Assembly (NCBI GenBank): GCA_015956445.1
Contig: WIUZ02000008.1
Span: 1,674,001-1,738,000 of the forward strand
Reading direction: 5' to 3'
Length of the DNA: 64,000 nt
Source: Thelephora terrestris
Lineage: Eukaryota; Basidiomycota; Agaricomycetes; Thelephorales; Thelephoraceae
The notes under the pieces are model-generated. The model did no database searches, was not told where the DNA came from, and saw nothing but the letters and a program-made list of their open reading frames with translations. Below, one piece after another: positions 25,818-38,302 of the stretch. How positions within the stretch are numbered: position 1 is the first letter of the stretch; each line of letters begins with the position of its first letter. The position numbers and the translations under genes are program-made.

Positions 25818-28022
25818 ATGTTCAAGAAGCCTCTGGCAGAATTCAAGACATCCGGTATGATCCAAAGTCAACTCCCGTGCTCCCGGTCTCTGAGGCAACC
25901 CTAGCACCTTTGCGAACCTCAGATCGTAAGAAACTCCGGCTGAAAGTAATACAAGAATTCTCTCTTTCACCAGAGGTCGGGGAGCTCCTCATCCCGGAAG
26001 GCCTACTTTCTGTAAAATACACGAGTCATTCAAGGATTCCTGGCGTGCGCGACTCTTGAATAGTCTCTTGGGTCTAATTCTCATCCGATCTCTAGGTGGC
26101 ATACATCTCGTCGGATGGCGTTCCACTGTGGTTCACAACCGGGAAAGGGTCTGATTACTTAATACCAACGCGTAATTAAACATTTATCTTGCACTCACGC
26201 CTTCGGTCACTCATTCGTTTTAGTATATACGCTATGGAAGCACGCCGATCTGCTTCCGTTCCTTTCAACACCATCCCCTGTCATATCGGTTCTGATAAAC
26301 GGTGCAGACCTGATGGCACCAGGAGGTTTGGCCCCTTCTCAATGAATTGCTCTCGTCACTGATATTTTCTAAGGGTAGTGGCTCAACATTCGCCGTCCCT
26401 GTCCGTTGGCCAACTCGTTTGCGTGACCCAATACCACCCCCCTGCGAACGGTGTCCCCCAGATTGGACCTGCGCTTGCCGTGGGTCGTATGATCCTCGCG
26501 GGTGACCAGATTAGAAGAGTTGAAAAAGGTAAAGCTGTGAACGTCATTCATACGTGGAAGGACCATCTATGGGAAATGGGCGGCAAGGAGGACCCGCCTG
26601 CCCTGCGGGCCATTGAGATCAACCAAGAGAATGACCTCGGGGCTGACGATGAAGCTCACTCTAACGATATTCAAACCACGTCAACAAGTCCCGGGGAAGG
26701 GTCCTCACAAACCCTGGGTGACCCTCTCTCAGTCGTGCCTCCAAAAGAAGAAATAAACCCGTTATCCCAGCAAGGTAGTTCTTCCACCTATGTTCTGGAA
26801 GTGCCCTGACTGGGAAAATGCAGAGGTTTCTGAGATTTTACGGTCGGCTTTGCTTCAATCGATATCCACCGCTCTGTCGAAACTGCCTTCATCGTCTTTC
26901 CCAATCACCCCTTCGATCTTTTACGAGACGTACATTTTGCCGTATCGGCCCTTCAAGGAACTGACGGAAACTAGCACTCCTGTGGATATCAAACACTCGG
27001 GGCACAAATCTCTGACCGCCTTCCTTAAGGCAAGCGCCAGAGAGGGATTGATCAGGCTGAAGGAGTCGAAAGGAGAACTCGTGGTCACCGGTGCGTACTA
27101 CATCGACAAAGTCCGGTTTTATTTTCTCGCTCAGATCCTATCCAGGCGTCGACCCATCACATCAGGTCGTAGGGGAGCACGCCTCCCATGTAACGGTGAA
27201 AGAAGTCGAGGAAAAGAAGCAGAGGAAAGAGCAGCGAGAGCGTCAGGAAGAGCAAAAGGCCAAGGAAAAAGGACGTGAGCTCCAGATATCTCTTCTCTGG
27301 AAACCACATATGGGAAACGTCGCGTTTTTCAAAGAAGCTGGTAAAGAGTAAGCGCAAACTCGTCTACATCGAAGCTACACGACTGAACATAGTGCTGGAA
27401 ACCCACCAGCTCAGGGGATCTCTTCACTCAGGTGGAGATCAAGTCCATCGTTAACGGATACGTGACGGCGAAGCAGATACTGAATCAACAAAACCAAGCT
27501 TACGTCAACGTGACGGAGGATTCCATCCTCTTGGACGCACTTTCAGACCTGAAGGCCGGCGAACGGAAGCAACTCCAAGAAGCGGTGTCCTTACGCCGCG
27601 ATCAGGTCATCGATAGGATTATCGGGAACATGCAACCCTGGCATGAAATCAACGGAGAGGGGAGAGAACCGGTTTTGAGGCAAGCTAAAGTTCACTTGTC
27701 GCTTCCTACCGTACTTCATCGTTTCCCCCTCAGGAAGGGCGAGTTGAAGCCAATTTACGTCATCGCAAAGACGCGCAAAGGCCGTGCGGCCACCTGTATC
27801 ACCGGATTCGAGAACTTCCAGATCAAAGCAGAGGACCTTGCAGAAGATCTTCGAAAAGCGTGCGCATCCTCAACGTCTGTAAATCCTCTTCCGGGAAAAG
27901 CGGCCGGACAGGAAGTCATGATCCAAGGAAAGCAACTCAAGGCAGCCACCGACATATTACTCGCAAAGGGTATCCCCAAGCAGTGGATTGAAGCTACAGA
28001 CATATCAACAGGGAAGAAATGA
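25818..28022 (+). CDS. TMA64: translation initiation factor eIF2D (ligatin-type)
   Basis: Non-canonical initiation/recycling factor that binds the 40S subunit and can deliver or remove tRNA at the P site; cytosolic. The start at 25818 sits in a strong context (CCACCATGT) and gives MFKKPLAEFKTS, typical of the family. The PUA-containing N-terminal half includes AYISSDGVPLWFTTGKGSDY and QLVCVTQYHPPANGVPQIGP (about 26410). The central region has SIFYETYILPYRPFK and DIKHSGHKSLTAFLKASARE (about 26920-27050). A charged linker EEKKQRKEQRERQEEQKAKE follows near 27200. A C-terminal SUI1 domain carries KTRKGRAATCITGFENFQI (about 27770) and ILLAKGIPKQWIEATD (about 27960). About eight short introns. Domain order and length fit eIF2D. 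Confidence 0.92.
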
Positions 28023-28129
28023 AACCGTGTTCATTCAATACTGGCAATATCATATACATCCATGTATGTGTGCAAATGTACTTCATCTCTTCAACATGGA
28101 CACCATCTTGATAAATGAGTCATCAAGAG

Positions 28130-30068
28130 CTATTTGGCGCATTCCGCCTCCCAGTCAGCAGGGGTGAACTCCTTGATGGTCTCTGCAAATGCTTTGAGAG
28201 TACAGAACTCAGGGCGACCTTCGAGGTGATTTCCTGGTGGAGTGCAAGCGGGGAGGATCATCGTGTCGTTCTGGTACCTCATCCGGACATCTGCAGGAGA
28301 TGAAGAAATTAGGGCACGATAGAAAAAAATATATGCTCCGCACGCACAGTAGGTCTTAGGAATTTTGGGGCGCATGAATGAAGAAGTGAACTTGCTCAAA
28401 TACGAGTCGCTCTGCGGTGGCGAAGGATCCGACTTGTCCTTGAACAACTCGAAAGTCATCTGAGACGTGAATGCCGGCCATCTAACGTGGGCCCCGTTAG
28501 CCAAACACACGAACGGTAGCCATCCGGACCTACTTTTGATCATAAACGCCAAAGGTTTGCAAGACGCCCGCGATGGTAGTATCGTGAGTGCAGTTGACGA
28601 GGATCTTGAGCGGGTCCTCACTCTTCTTGAGAGCCTTCCTTTGCATCTTTTGAGAAACGTCGTCCATTACACGACCAACGCCCAACGTTCTGAGTTCTGG
28701 GGATACAGCGTCTAAATTGCGGTCGGCTGGATTAGAAGCGGTGTTCAACGAAAAACAATGCATCCCCACATCCTCCGAACCATTCTACGATCACGGCCTT
28801 TTCCTATTTACGTATGAGTGAGGGTGTTCACAGAGAGGCACGAATTGTGTATGTTCTCACAATGGGATCCATGACGGCAGGGTCCAAGAACTCTTTCGGA
28901 ACCTTGACGCCATTGGCAGTCGCAGCGCGGATCTACAACCCAAAGCAGTAATAAATCGAATCCCGTAGCAGCACCAGGACACGGCTTACTGTTTCGAGTA
29001 TCCCACTCGCTTTTGGGGACCCATCGATCCGGATAGGCTTGCCGCCGGTATACTTCGAAATCTTCTGATCCAGAGGCTCCAACGTGGGGTTCATTGAAAC
29101 CGCAGCGGCTGGTGGTCGCATAGCATCAGAACCAGAACTTCTGGGCAGCAGTGCAACCTCGTACCTCTCGCAAACTCTTCCATAAGTGTGTTGAGTCGTG
29201 GGCAAGCGGAAGTGTTAGGATACAAGTTTTCGTCCCGTTTGTTCCTGATTCTACTGTTCAAACAAATGGGCGGGCCTAAGCGGACAATCGATACTGACCT
29301 AACACAGATATGCGGAACGAAGAATTGGCCCTGTTTATCCAGAGGAAACAATCCATGTATGACTTGCTGCAACGATTCGATGGTCCTTGTCCTGTTGCTT
29401 GACCTCAGATACACCTCTTCGTTGCTCTCCATGGTGTCGGGCAAGAAATGCAGTCTACGTTCACATTTGAAACCCACAAGACGTGAAAACGGAGGATTCG
29501 CACCTATCAACGTAGAGCTTCCTCAAAGCATTCCCGAAGTTGAAGGTAGACTGCCAAGCACGCGATCAACACTCCAACGATGCAGCAGCCTATGGAGATA
29601 TACCTTGCGACCGAAATCCGTGAGTTCGGCATTGGTGCTGTTTGAGGACGCAGTCAAGGACGTAGGGGGCCGCGCACAATAAAGGTCGCGTACCATTCGC
29701 CATAGTCGAACGTTCCATCCTTCCTCTCGACAACTCGCTTGACCTCCAGGGTCTCCTTGGCGCCAGGACCAGCGACAGCAGCCTTAAATTGCCTCGCGAC
29801 ATGACATATTTGCCACTGTGGCGGAATATACTCCGTCATCCTGGCCTTGACAGGGGTGCGTTCACCTGAGGTTCCGTGTTCGTCAGCGCCCATTGGTAAA
29901 GGCAGTTGTTGAACACCTACCATGTCGCACATAGACGTGCACCTGTTCCAACGTGAGATCTTCTGGCGCCACAGGATAATTCTCAACATCTAGGGGCACA
30001 TGCCCAGGGGTCTTGATGTCACACCCCGAGGCTCTAACGGTAGCCAGGATCTTGGATGGACCGAACAT
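28130..30068 (-). CDS. histidine acid phosphatase family protein
   Basis: Phosphomonoesterase of the histidine phosphatase clan 2. The active-site motif RHGERTPV is rebuilt across an intron (29854-29908) and the proton donor HD lies in NCTHDTTIAGVLQTFG (about 28575). Between them come DTMESNEEVYLRSSNRTRTI (about 29420) and ESLQQVIHGLFPLD, the substrate-side region usual in the family. The C-terminus has QMTFELFKDK and ends FTPADWEAECAK at 28130. The start is uncertain: the ATG at 30068 (MFGPSKILATVRASGC) is chosen, and no secretion signal is visible. The protein may therefore be intracellular or mitochondrial like the lysophosphatidic acid phosphatase branch, or a 5' exon is missed. About eight introns. 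Substrate not predictable. Confidence 0.85.
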
Positions 30069-31273
30069 AGGGGATGTGTCTGGTGGTGGTGGTTCGGAAA
30101 CAACAGTCGTACATTCAAAATGGACAGCGGGTGGAGAATGGAGCACTGAAGGTTGAATTACTTGGTTGTCCCTTGCTTAGGCAGACTCGGAGGTGCCCTA
30201 GCCAATCACGGTCCAGCGATGGTAAATGTGGCTTCCGAGCTTCCCACGCTCGCAACACTTCGCCGGATTTCACCCTCGGTAAGTACTTATATCTCATCGT
30301 GGGGCGTTGATCTCCAGGGACTTGATAACGCTTATTCTCCAAAACAATAACTATACGACGAAGAGCACAACGATTGTACTACACATCCACAGAAACAGAT
30401 GAAGCAAACCGCTCGGTTAATTAAGATCATCCATTTTCAACCGACGAGCATCAGCATCCATTGACCGCATCTCCCAAAACGCCCAAAAAGCGTACAAGAA
30501 ACATTTAAACACCTACTTTTTTGAAATCATCACCTGGGCACAGGAACCGAACATCCGGTATACCACGCGGCCAAAGTTTTACTTATCCCCCGATATTCAC
30601 AAAATTATTTAATAAGTCTGCCCTGGTCACGCAGGAGCCGAGGCCCAAGTCATCTAAATCTCATCAACAAGATGCGCTTCCGACCCACCCACAATGTGTG
30701 TGGGTCCCTCGCTCCAAACGATACATCAATTATTAAGGTTGGCCAAAACTTATGTAACCTGGGAAAGGCCAGGAAAGGTGTAAGTGAGGTGGAAACAGAC
30801 AAAAACGGGCGTCATTTCGATGGACTGTTTTCCAGAGGATAGGCTCCGAGTATGACCCCTTAGAAATCGATGGGTGGGGGTGGTCGCTGCTATTGATAGC
30901 AAATTCGGGTAGCTTGGTGAATCCCGAAGGCGATAGTTCCTCCACTTCAATTTCGACCGAGCCGTGGGTTGTTGTAGGATAAGAGCACGCTCTCGAGACA
31001 TACACCGTTCTTTCTCGTGCGCGTCCCACAACTTCTCGTTCGTCCACAAAGGGTCATCCTTCGCGTAGCAGAATTTGGTTCTAATTCTCTTAGCCCGGCC
31101 GGCGTGGCAAGCGGGATGAGAGGATGACATTTCGACGGCGAAGACACCGTCACGCATCAGTGGACGTCAGACTCAAATTTCCGCAAAATTCATTAGTACA
31201 ACAACAATGCTAGTATGGCAAGCCATAAAACGGGCTATACAGAGCGTAATACAAGTGCACGTTACCGTATACA
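30069..31273. other. intergenic stretch with unsupported frames
   Basis: About 1.2 kb between the phosphatase start and the end of P450 copy 3. Overlapping minus-strand frames at 30733-31157 (up to 135 codons) have no motif and compete with each other. I do not call a gene. Confidence 0.4.
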
Positions 31274-33506
31274 TCAGTTGTGCAATAAATTGGCCTGTTC
31301 CACAAGCGCTCTGGCCCTCTCAGACCGATACCCAACCCTGCACTTGAACGACTTCAAGTGTCTACTCAACATTTCAACACACGCCCACCCGACAGCCGAG
31401 GGAAAAACTCACCTGACAAACGACCCAACATACTCCACTGAAACATCAATCTCCCTCCCTTTCTCATCCACAGCCTTGCCAATATCCATAGTCGCGATCA
31501 TGTTCGTCATGAGCATCCAGATATTCGCCTCCGCGAAGAAGCGGCCTGGGCAGATCCTCCTTCCGAATCCAAAAACGGCCTCAACCTGTTGATAAGCTTC
31601 ACTGGCCATCTTTTCTGGGCCAAAAAACCTCTCTGGATCGAACTTGTTCGGTGATGGGTACATAGCTTCGTTGCGTGTCATCGCCCTGCGACGTCGAGAT
31701 GAAAGTGCTCAGGCCCTCTGATCTCAGATGCGACGAGGTGTGACCAGCGTACCAAGCATTCGCGAGAATCGTTGTTCCTCCGGGTACAACGTAGCCTCGG
31801 TAGTTGTCCTCTTCGATCAATCGATGCGGGACACCCAGGGGCACGGGGCAACCCCACCTAAACCAAAGCATTACATAACCGAGCTTCCTAACACCACGAA
31901 CGAAACTGGACACACCTCAAAACTTCCCTTAGCACAGCGGCGAAATACGGCAGGGAGACCTGATCGTCGTAGTCCACCAACCTGTCGTTTCCGATAACCC
32001 GATCGATTTCTTCCTGGGCCTTCTTGAACACTTCTGGGTTTTTGACCATACACAACAAGAACGTCGTCAACGTCGAACCGGTCTAAATAAATAGCTGCTC
32101 AACGCCTCGTCAGAGCACGCAAACAACAGAATACCGACGGTGTCCGTTGCAGCTATCCACGGGCTCGTTTAGCGTCACCAAAAAGCATGCAAGGGAGAAC
32201 GGTACCTCCATAGAGCACTCCTGTTATCCTTTTGATATCCTCTTCGTCGATCGTCTCCGATTCTCTATACGGTCCAGTTTGGTTATTCATAATCTCAAGC
32301 AGTTCCACCGCGATACACTGTCTTGCCGTTCCAGAGGCCTAACGTTGAGATTCATTGTTAAGGAGAAGATAGCTCATTGAGTGATATATCGGACGAACCA
32401 TCCTGCTTTTTACCCAGTTATAAGGGACGTTCATGAGGTCATCGACCAAGGCACGCGTATACACGGCGTGTTTCTTGAAGTCTGAGAACGGCATCCAAGT
32501 TGGCCAGTGTTTCACTACAAGCGAAGATCCGTCAGTTGGAATCGCGTAATAGCACCATGTTGAAGAACGTACAGATTGGAATCAGATCGACCAGTAGAGA
32601 ACCAGGTCCTCCGATGTTAACAGTATTACTCGTCGCTTTGTCACCATTGACGACCAGTGGGTCGGTGATACTCTCTACCTTATGTCCATACGTAATGTTC
32701 AATACGACACCGCACACTGAAGGACGTCAAAGCGAGTAAGCCTCGTTGAATCCGCAGAAAGACGTGTCCCATACCGAATCTACGTAAACGTCAGCAAGAG
32801 TGCGAGGGGATCACCGCGAAACGAGATTACCTCTTCAAATGCATAAGGATATCATCCGGAGAGTTACCGATGTCCAAGAGTGCCTTGTAAGCTTCTTGGC
32901 GTTGCAAGGCAGCGTACTTCTCTAACGCACGGGGGCTGAACCGATCTTGAATGATCTTGCGGTGTTTACGGAACTTCGGCCCGCCCTGGAGGTGAACCAG
33001 GATATCTCCCCAGCCCATCCTATGCCGCGCCCATCAAATCAAGTCGGGGTTGACGTACAGGTGGGCGATCACTCACATGTCACACAACATGACCAGCTTT
33101 GGACGACTGGAATAGATGGCACCCCTCTTCTCCAAGAGATCTCTCGCAGACGAGAAGGAGTTGAGGATCAAGATCGACTTGTTGAAGACGCTGAGGTAGT
33201 TAACATCGCCTTTGGCCAAGATGACACGTCAGCAGAGGATACGGCGTGACGAATGAACAACAGCTAACCGTATGCCCGTTCCCATTCAGCGAACGCTCGT
33301 TCTTGATGTTCGATCTTGACCAGCTGCCGGGCGTTACCCAAGATGGGATCTGGCGGGGGACCAGGAGGGTAAGAAGCTATCCTTTTCCGCCAGCGAAGGT
33401 AAGATGCAGCGCATATAAGTCCCAATATTAGGGACGCGATGGAAACGGTTTTGGAATACGATATTGAGAGGTTCGTATAGAGAAACTCTGATAACGGTGG
33501 GGGCAT
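31274..33506 (-). CDS. cytochrome P450 monooxygenase, copy 3
   Basis: Third P450, same type and exon plan as copies 1 and 2 but about 12 kb away. The ATG at 33506 (MPPPLSEFLYTNLS) precedes a membrane anchor and [17 protein letters not shown]. Then follow GDVNYLSVFNKSILILNSF, GPKFRKHRKIIQDRFSPRAL, NITYGHKVESITDPLVVNGD, FKKAQEEIDRVIGNDRLVDY and the K-helix LREVLR (about 31920). The heme loop is FGFGRRICPGRFF (about 31560). The terminal exon HLKSFKCRVGYRSERAR ends at 31274. All key residues are present. Conserved housekeeping genes separate it from the tandem pair, so the three P450s are not one uninterrupted cluster. The substrate is unknown. Confidence 0.9.
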
Positions 33507-36052
33507 AGCTGGGGAGGAAGGGGAGAAAACCGACAAAGTGCCTCATCGCGACCCAGACCAATCCATATAAATATTGGGATATGTGGATAAGCAGGGATAA
33601 AATCGCATTGTTCGGGATTATTTGCAAAAGTGGGCGATACTCAGTAAGGGAAAAACAGATGAAACAGTCGAACAAGATGGGGGCGTGTTTGTGCACGTTT
33701 CCCCGGCGCTTGTCACGTATGACGAGAACGCCGGTTGCGTATGGCGAAGGACGGAATGGACCTTTTAGTTTGTGTCACGCTGGAATAATCTCCCAGTGAA
33801 TGGGGCTCGTCACCAACGTCAAGCGGAGAAACGTGATCAGTTTCTCCTGCGAGAGAAGCGGCAGCGAAGAATCGTCAAGAGAGACAAAAGATCATGGTCC
33901 TGGCGCACGAAGGCAGATCGCAAACACCGAGGAGAAGGAGCGCGGAGCGGGCAAGACTAAGCCCCGGAGCGGCTTTGTCCCACGAAGAGTAATGGGAAAT
34001 ACAAGGCAGCCGCTCTGTAAGCGCCTCGCTGCCGCGTGGGGGCATGCGGAACCATCGTGGCGCTGCCGGTGACTGAAAGCCAGAGCGCAACATTGTGCGG
34101 ACCACGGCATGCAGATGAGCCTGATCTTGTGGTGATCCGCGATAAGTCCTCTCCAATCGGGAATGGTCGGGCTAAACCCGAAGACGTGCAAAAGCCAACT
34201 GGAGGTTTTCATTTCTCAAGGTGTGTGGAAAGGAAAAGATTAGAAAACGAGGCCTTGCCCCATCCAGCAAGTGCTCACCGGCGGGTAGAGTACGAGTACG
34301 TAGTTCGCCCGTCCGCGTCAAGCGTCGAGCCTAGTGGCGCTACGGAAGTTCAAATGCGTCGTTCAAACTTCAAAGGGTCTCGTTTCTGGAAGATGATCGT
34401 GCCAGCACAAAGCGGGTTGGGACATTCCTCGGCATCTCCCGTCGGGTTGGGGGACGGAGAACCCGAAAGAGGCCAGACTCGAATTCGTATCTGTACCCAA
34501 GGATGACGCACGCTGTTACTCCGGAAAATAGGATGTCACCTTCGCAGCTCACTAAACCAGGAACCAAAGTGCGCATTCGGGCTCGAGGAACAACACGGGG
34601 TCAGTTTAGGTAGGGTTTCAAACTTCACAATCTGACCAGGATACTTTGAACGCTTTCTCCAAGAAGGGGATGCGTGTCCTGTGAACAGATGTCGTTTTCC
34701 GTTCTGCCATGACTATCCCGTGCCACCCAATTGCGCCATCCCCCCCCCTCGCATCAAGCACAGGTCTCTTATCTTGTATGCCAAACAAACGCGGTCGGGT
34801 TGAGAAACTGAGGCCGGCAGTGATCCTCCCTTCGAGTGAATAGGATTCCGAAACGGATGATGCAAACAGGGCGAGCCGTGCAAAAATCTTTGGAACCCTC
34901 GAAATCATGCAACTTCGTGATTTGGGCGTGGACGGACCCGCGTCGACTGTTTGTGACCAACTTCGGAAAGCCTCAGTCGTCGATGTCGAGGAAGGTTTCC
35001 CGGTTGGTGGCGTTGGGGTACAGGCTGGTTGCGTGACTTGGTGCTTCACACGACAGAGGCTCGCGGACTACACCCCAGAGTTCAAAGAGGCACGCCCAAC
35101 CTTAGCAAAGGAGCCGAGACTAGACCTATTGATAGAGCTCTGGAAGAAAATCGGCGTTCTCGCAGATTCGAAAATGGCGACCGGCCATACATCAGGAAAA
35201 CTGGGATCGATATGTATGCGCTTGTAAATGCCACAGGCGAAGGGAGATCATCCATTCGCTAACACGCGTGCATCCAAATTGGACGCACTTGCAGCCCCTG
35301 ACGGTGGCTTGTGGCCCCTGGTGGTGGCCTGTAAGCGCATCCACGAAACAATATACCTGGGCACAAAAAAAAAATACTCGGCACGGCTTTCCAGCCCGCC
35401 GCAGCCGATTTACGAGCGATCATTCAATGAGCCAAGTGGGGAATTTACTGTATTCCTCGTGGTCACGCTCAACTAGCCTAGCTTACCATAATGATGTTCC
35501 TACTCGCTCGCCCTCTTCTTTCCACACACAGCTTTCCTGTCCAGCGCTGAACCAAATAGGGTCCATACCAATTCATAGATCGCAAACAACCACCCACTGC
35601 ACCCAGTAAGCGATGTCTAGAGAAGGATAAGTTAGCGGCGTTCGGATGCTGAATGATAAACGTTATCGAGGGGCGAACTCATCTGACAACGCTCGACCGA
35701 ACCTCTTACGGACCGCTTCGGAAGTTTGAACCTTGGTGACGTCAGCGTTCTGCGGCCAAAGACAATGAAATCACCCGCTCGATTTGATGAGGGGAGACTT
35801 ACCACATCAGCTGAGAATGGATGGTTGAGGGAAAGTGCGAGTGGACTAGAGGGACAGTTGGTCCCACCAGATGGTGGATGAGGTCTAAGAGAGATGTTGC
35901 TCTCCGATCACGAGAGAGGGTGTTTATAAACACCCTTAGTCCCTTACACAAATAATAGTCAACAAAATACCCAATATTGCTGAGCATTGCGGACCCCTGT
36001 CTCGAGTTTTCTGGCGAACGACCTCATCGTCCCTCTGTCTCATCGAGAGAGC
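33507..36052. other. gene-poor stretch left of the transposon
   Basis: About 2.5 kb. The right end of this stretch is the original upstream flank of the gene now starting at 45327 and contains a palindromic TATA box. The rest holds only short frames without recognised motifs, several of them long merely because stops are sparse on both strands. Confidence 0.45.
35923..35930. promoter_or_regulatory. palindromic TATA box
   Basis: TTTATAAA inside a GTGTTTATAAACAC palindrome. It lies about 130 bases before the transposon insertion point, which itself is at the start codon of the gene continuing at 45327. It probably served that gene before the insertion. Confidence 0.4.
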
Positions 36053-36060
36053 GTCAGAAT
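36053..36060. repeat. left target-site duplication of the 9.3-kb transposon
   Basis: GTCAGAAT, exactly repeated at 45321-45328 on the other side of the element. Confidence 0.85.
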
Positions 36061-36094
36061 AGGACCCCTGACATCGGGTTTGGAGGCCGGATCC
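36061..36094 (+). repeat. left terminal inverted repeat
   Basis: Begins AGGACCC and contains GGAGGCCGG at positions 22-30. Compared with the reverse complement of the right end (45287-45320), about 23 of 34 positions agree, including the first seven. Short, imperfect inverted ends are common in P and related superfamilies. Confidence 0.75.
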
Positions 36095-36267
36095 AAATCT
36101 GCGTCGCCATGTCCGGATTCGCGCGATGTTTTGTCCGGACTGAGATCCGGCATCTGGACTGGGAACTGCGCCCATGTCCGGATCGGGATCTGGCCATAAT
36201 ACCGCGACCGCTCATCGGGAATTCGCTCGAAGTACATTGGCCGTACAAAATCAACAATAAAGATCAG

Positions 36268-38302
36268 CTACTCTTCGTACTTATGTAGTGCATCCTTGAT
36301 GAGTTTCGCCGCCTCCGACATAGCCTCAAACTCCATCCAATCATCTTGTGACACTTCAGCAACCTGGGTCGTGTTCACCTTCACGGCGGAACGGAGGCAC
36401 AGGAGAAATAGTTTTGGAGGTAGCAACGCAAACTGCTTTGCGTGTAGATGGGAGGTTTGGGGAGGAATATGAGTGAACCACCTGGAATGAGAATGTCCGA
36501 AGATTTGAAGCCCGATGTTCGATAATGCGGTGATACTTGACGAGTCGGACACAGCCGCATGTTTGCCGTTTTTGCCACCAGATTTAGAGTACAAACAAAT
36601 GACTGATTATGAGGTTTAAACATCGGCCGCGGGATGAATCGAAACGACTCGCCTTGGGAAAGAGACACTTCATTGTCAAAAAACACCCAAGCAAATCTGC
36701 CGGGGGTAAGGGGGGAAAGAGAATTGACCCGAGCCGCTGCTATCAGGTTGTGGTATGGAACTCGTGCCTGCTTAAACCTTTTCAATCGGTAGTCGGTCGC
36801 CTAAAGTTTCGTTAGCTTATGGAGGAGCAAAAAAACGGACACGAACCTTCTTGTGTTTTAACGTGGCAACAGCGGCAGCATTTGCTGAGTTTCCAGTCAA
36901 AGCGGGTGCTGGCCCTGAGTCCTCTGTTCCTTCAGATGTCTGCCAGCGTAGTTCGCGACCTTGGCCTGTCCCTGTGGCACGGGTCTGGTCCTGACGAAGG
37001 AGCGCGTTCATTTCTCGGATAAGCTTGCATCGCATGGACTCGCCAGCCTTGTTGGTTTCGGCCGAGTCCCGAGTACGAACACCTTCAGCTGCGTGTCGAG
37101 TCTGGTGCAAGCGTCGCAATTCCACCAGGATCGAAAAATCATGACTTCCGCCTCCCAGGATCCTGAGGTCATATGACTCCGAGATTTCATCCTCAAGAAC
37201 CAAGGCAGGCAATTGGATCCTCCCATTGACGAGCGCGGACAATCGATTGTATTCTTCAACCATGGCCTCGGTCTCGGCATCGTCGTCTAGTTCGGGAAGC
37301 CGTTGTCTAGAGATGCATCAGTAGTCAGCGCCATGATGGTTACATTGAATATGTGACATACATTTTCATGAATTCGTCGGCGGTAATGAGAGCTGCAGCC
37401 TTTGCAAGCGGTAAAAATCCTTCGGTACCCTCTTTTTCGGCCTCGGAGAACAGGTCCTGGAGCTGTTGCGCTTCAGGAACTACACTGCTGCCTTCGTCCT
37501 CATCTTCATCCTCGTCCTCGTTCTCGTCCTCGTCCTCGTCCTTATCTGCAATGAGGGTTGTGATTGGTGGAAGCTTGGCTGGTAAATCACCCTGCAATCG
37601 CTTTGGTGAGACACCGAGAAGAGCCAAAAGGCTTTCGGCCTCATCAGCACCCTCCTTCGCAGCGGCGTCAATCTCGTTGTCACTTGGGAATGTGGAAAGG
37701 GCAGGTATATTGAGACCTCGTGAATCGAAATGGGTGTGGTTGTATCCGTTCGCGGTTGCCCTGGGATCCGATCGTGCACGTAACATTGTTTCGCGAATGG
37801 TGACACGTAGTTTGGGAACCATATAGATGAAGTCCAAGAAACAGAAGTCTTCTATGATTTGACGGGCCTCGCCAAAAATGTGTTCGCATTGTTCGGTTGA
37901 GTGAAGCCATGGCAGAAGAGGGTTTGTGTTGTCAGGATTGCGCAAATGGTCTCGGTAGATGTAGATCAAACCAAGCAATCCCTCGATGACTTGACGAAGA
38001 ATGTCAGTGGCCTCGTGAGACAGGAAGTGATGCTTTTTCTTGTACCCAGCACGTGCAAGAAATCGTTCCCAGGAGTCAAGGAAATACCTTGCCCTCAGGA
38101 CCATTTTGATGCGTTCACGGTGGAATATGGATCGGTTTTGGTACGCGTCGATGAGATCTCCAAATACAAACAGATAAACAACCTCCCCCACACGATCTGG
38201 GTAGTGGCTAGTGAGGTACATGAGTGTATCAGCGGAAAAGAGACGTGATGCCGCATTGTCGTCCTGTCGGTCCAGTTTCTCAACGTCACGACGATAGAGG
38301 GG
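36268..38302 (-). pseudogene. C-terminal part of the split P/THAP9-like transposase
   Basis: Continuation of the gene starting at 44908, cut off by the nested insertion. It opens with LYRRDVEKLDRQDDNAASRL and has ELIDAYQNR-like FGDLIDAYQNRSIFHRERIK and RARYFLDSWERF. The probable third acidic catalytic region is PWLHSTEQCEHIFGEARQI (about 37870), reminiscent of the Glu-containing block of P-element/THAP9 transposases. An acidic Asp/Glu tract (about 37496-37545) is encoded by an imperfect hexamer run. Further exons (RLSALVNGRIQLPALVLEDE; RFKQARVPYHNLIAAARVNS) lead to the stop at 36268. Apart from the insertion the frame looks well kept. Same strand as the N-terminal part. Confidence 0.75.
38298..38302. 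repeat. left 5-bp target duplication of the nested insert
   Basis: AGGGG, repeated at 41238-41242 directly after the insert. Confidence 0.7.

Noticed and set aside
30733-31157. 135-codon minus-strand frame
   Set aside because: Three overlapping frames on the same strand are about equally open, none has motifs or splice continuation.
34618-35049. 143-codon minus-strand frame and overlapping 106-codon plus-strand frame
   Set aside because: Mutual shadows in GC-rich sequence with few stops; no recognisable protein.
35610-35912. Possible two-exon minus-strand coding piece (…SLNHPFSADV joined to NADVTKVQTSEAVRKRF…)
   Set aside because: The splice sites are good and the frame is open, but no ATG precedes it before an upstream stop and no family is recognised. 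Left uncalled.
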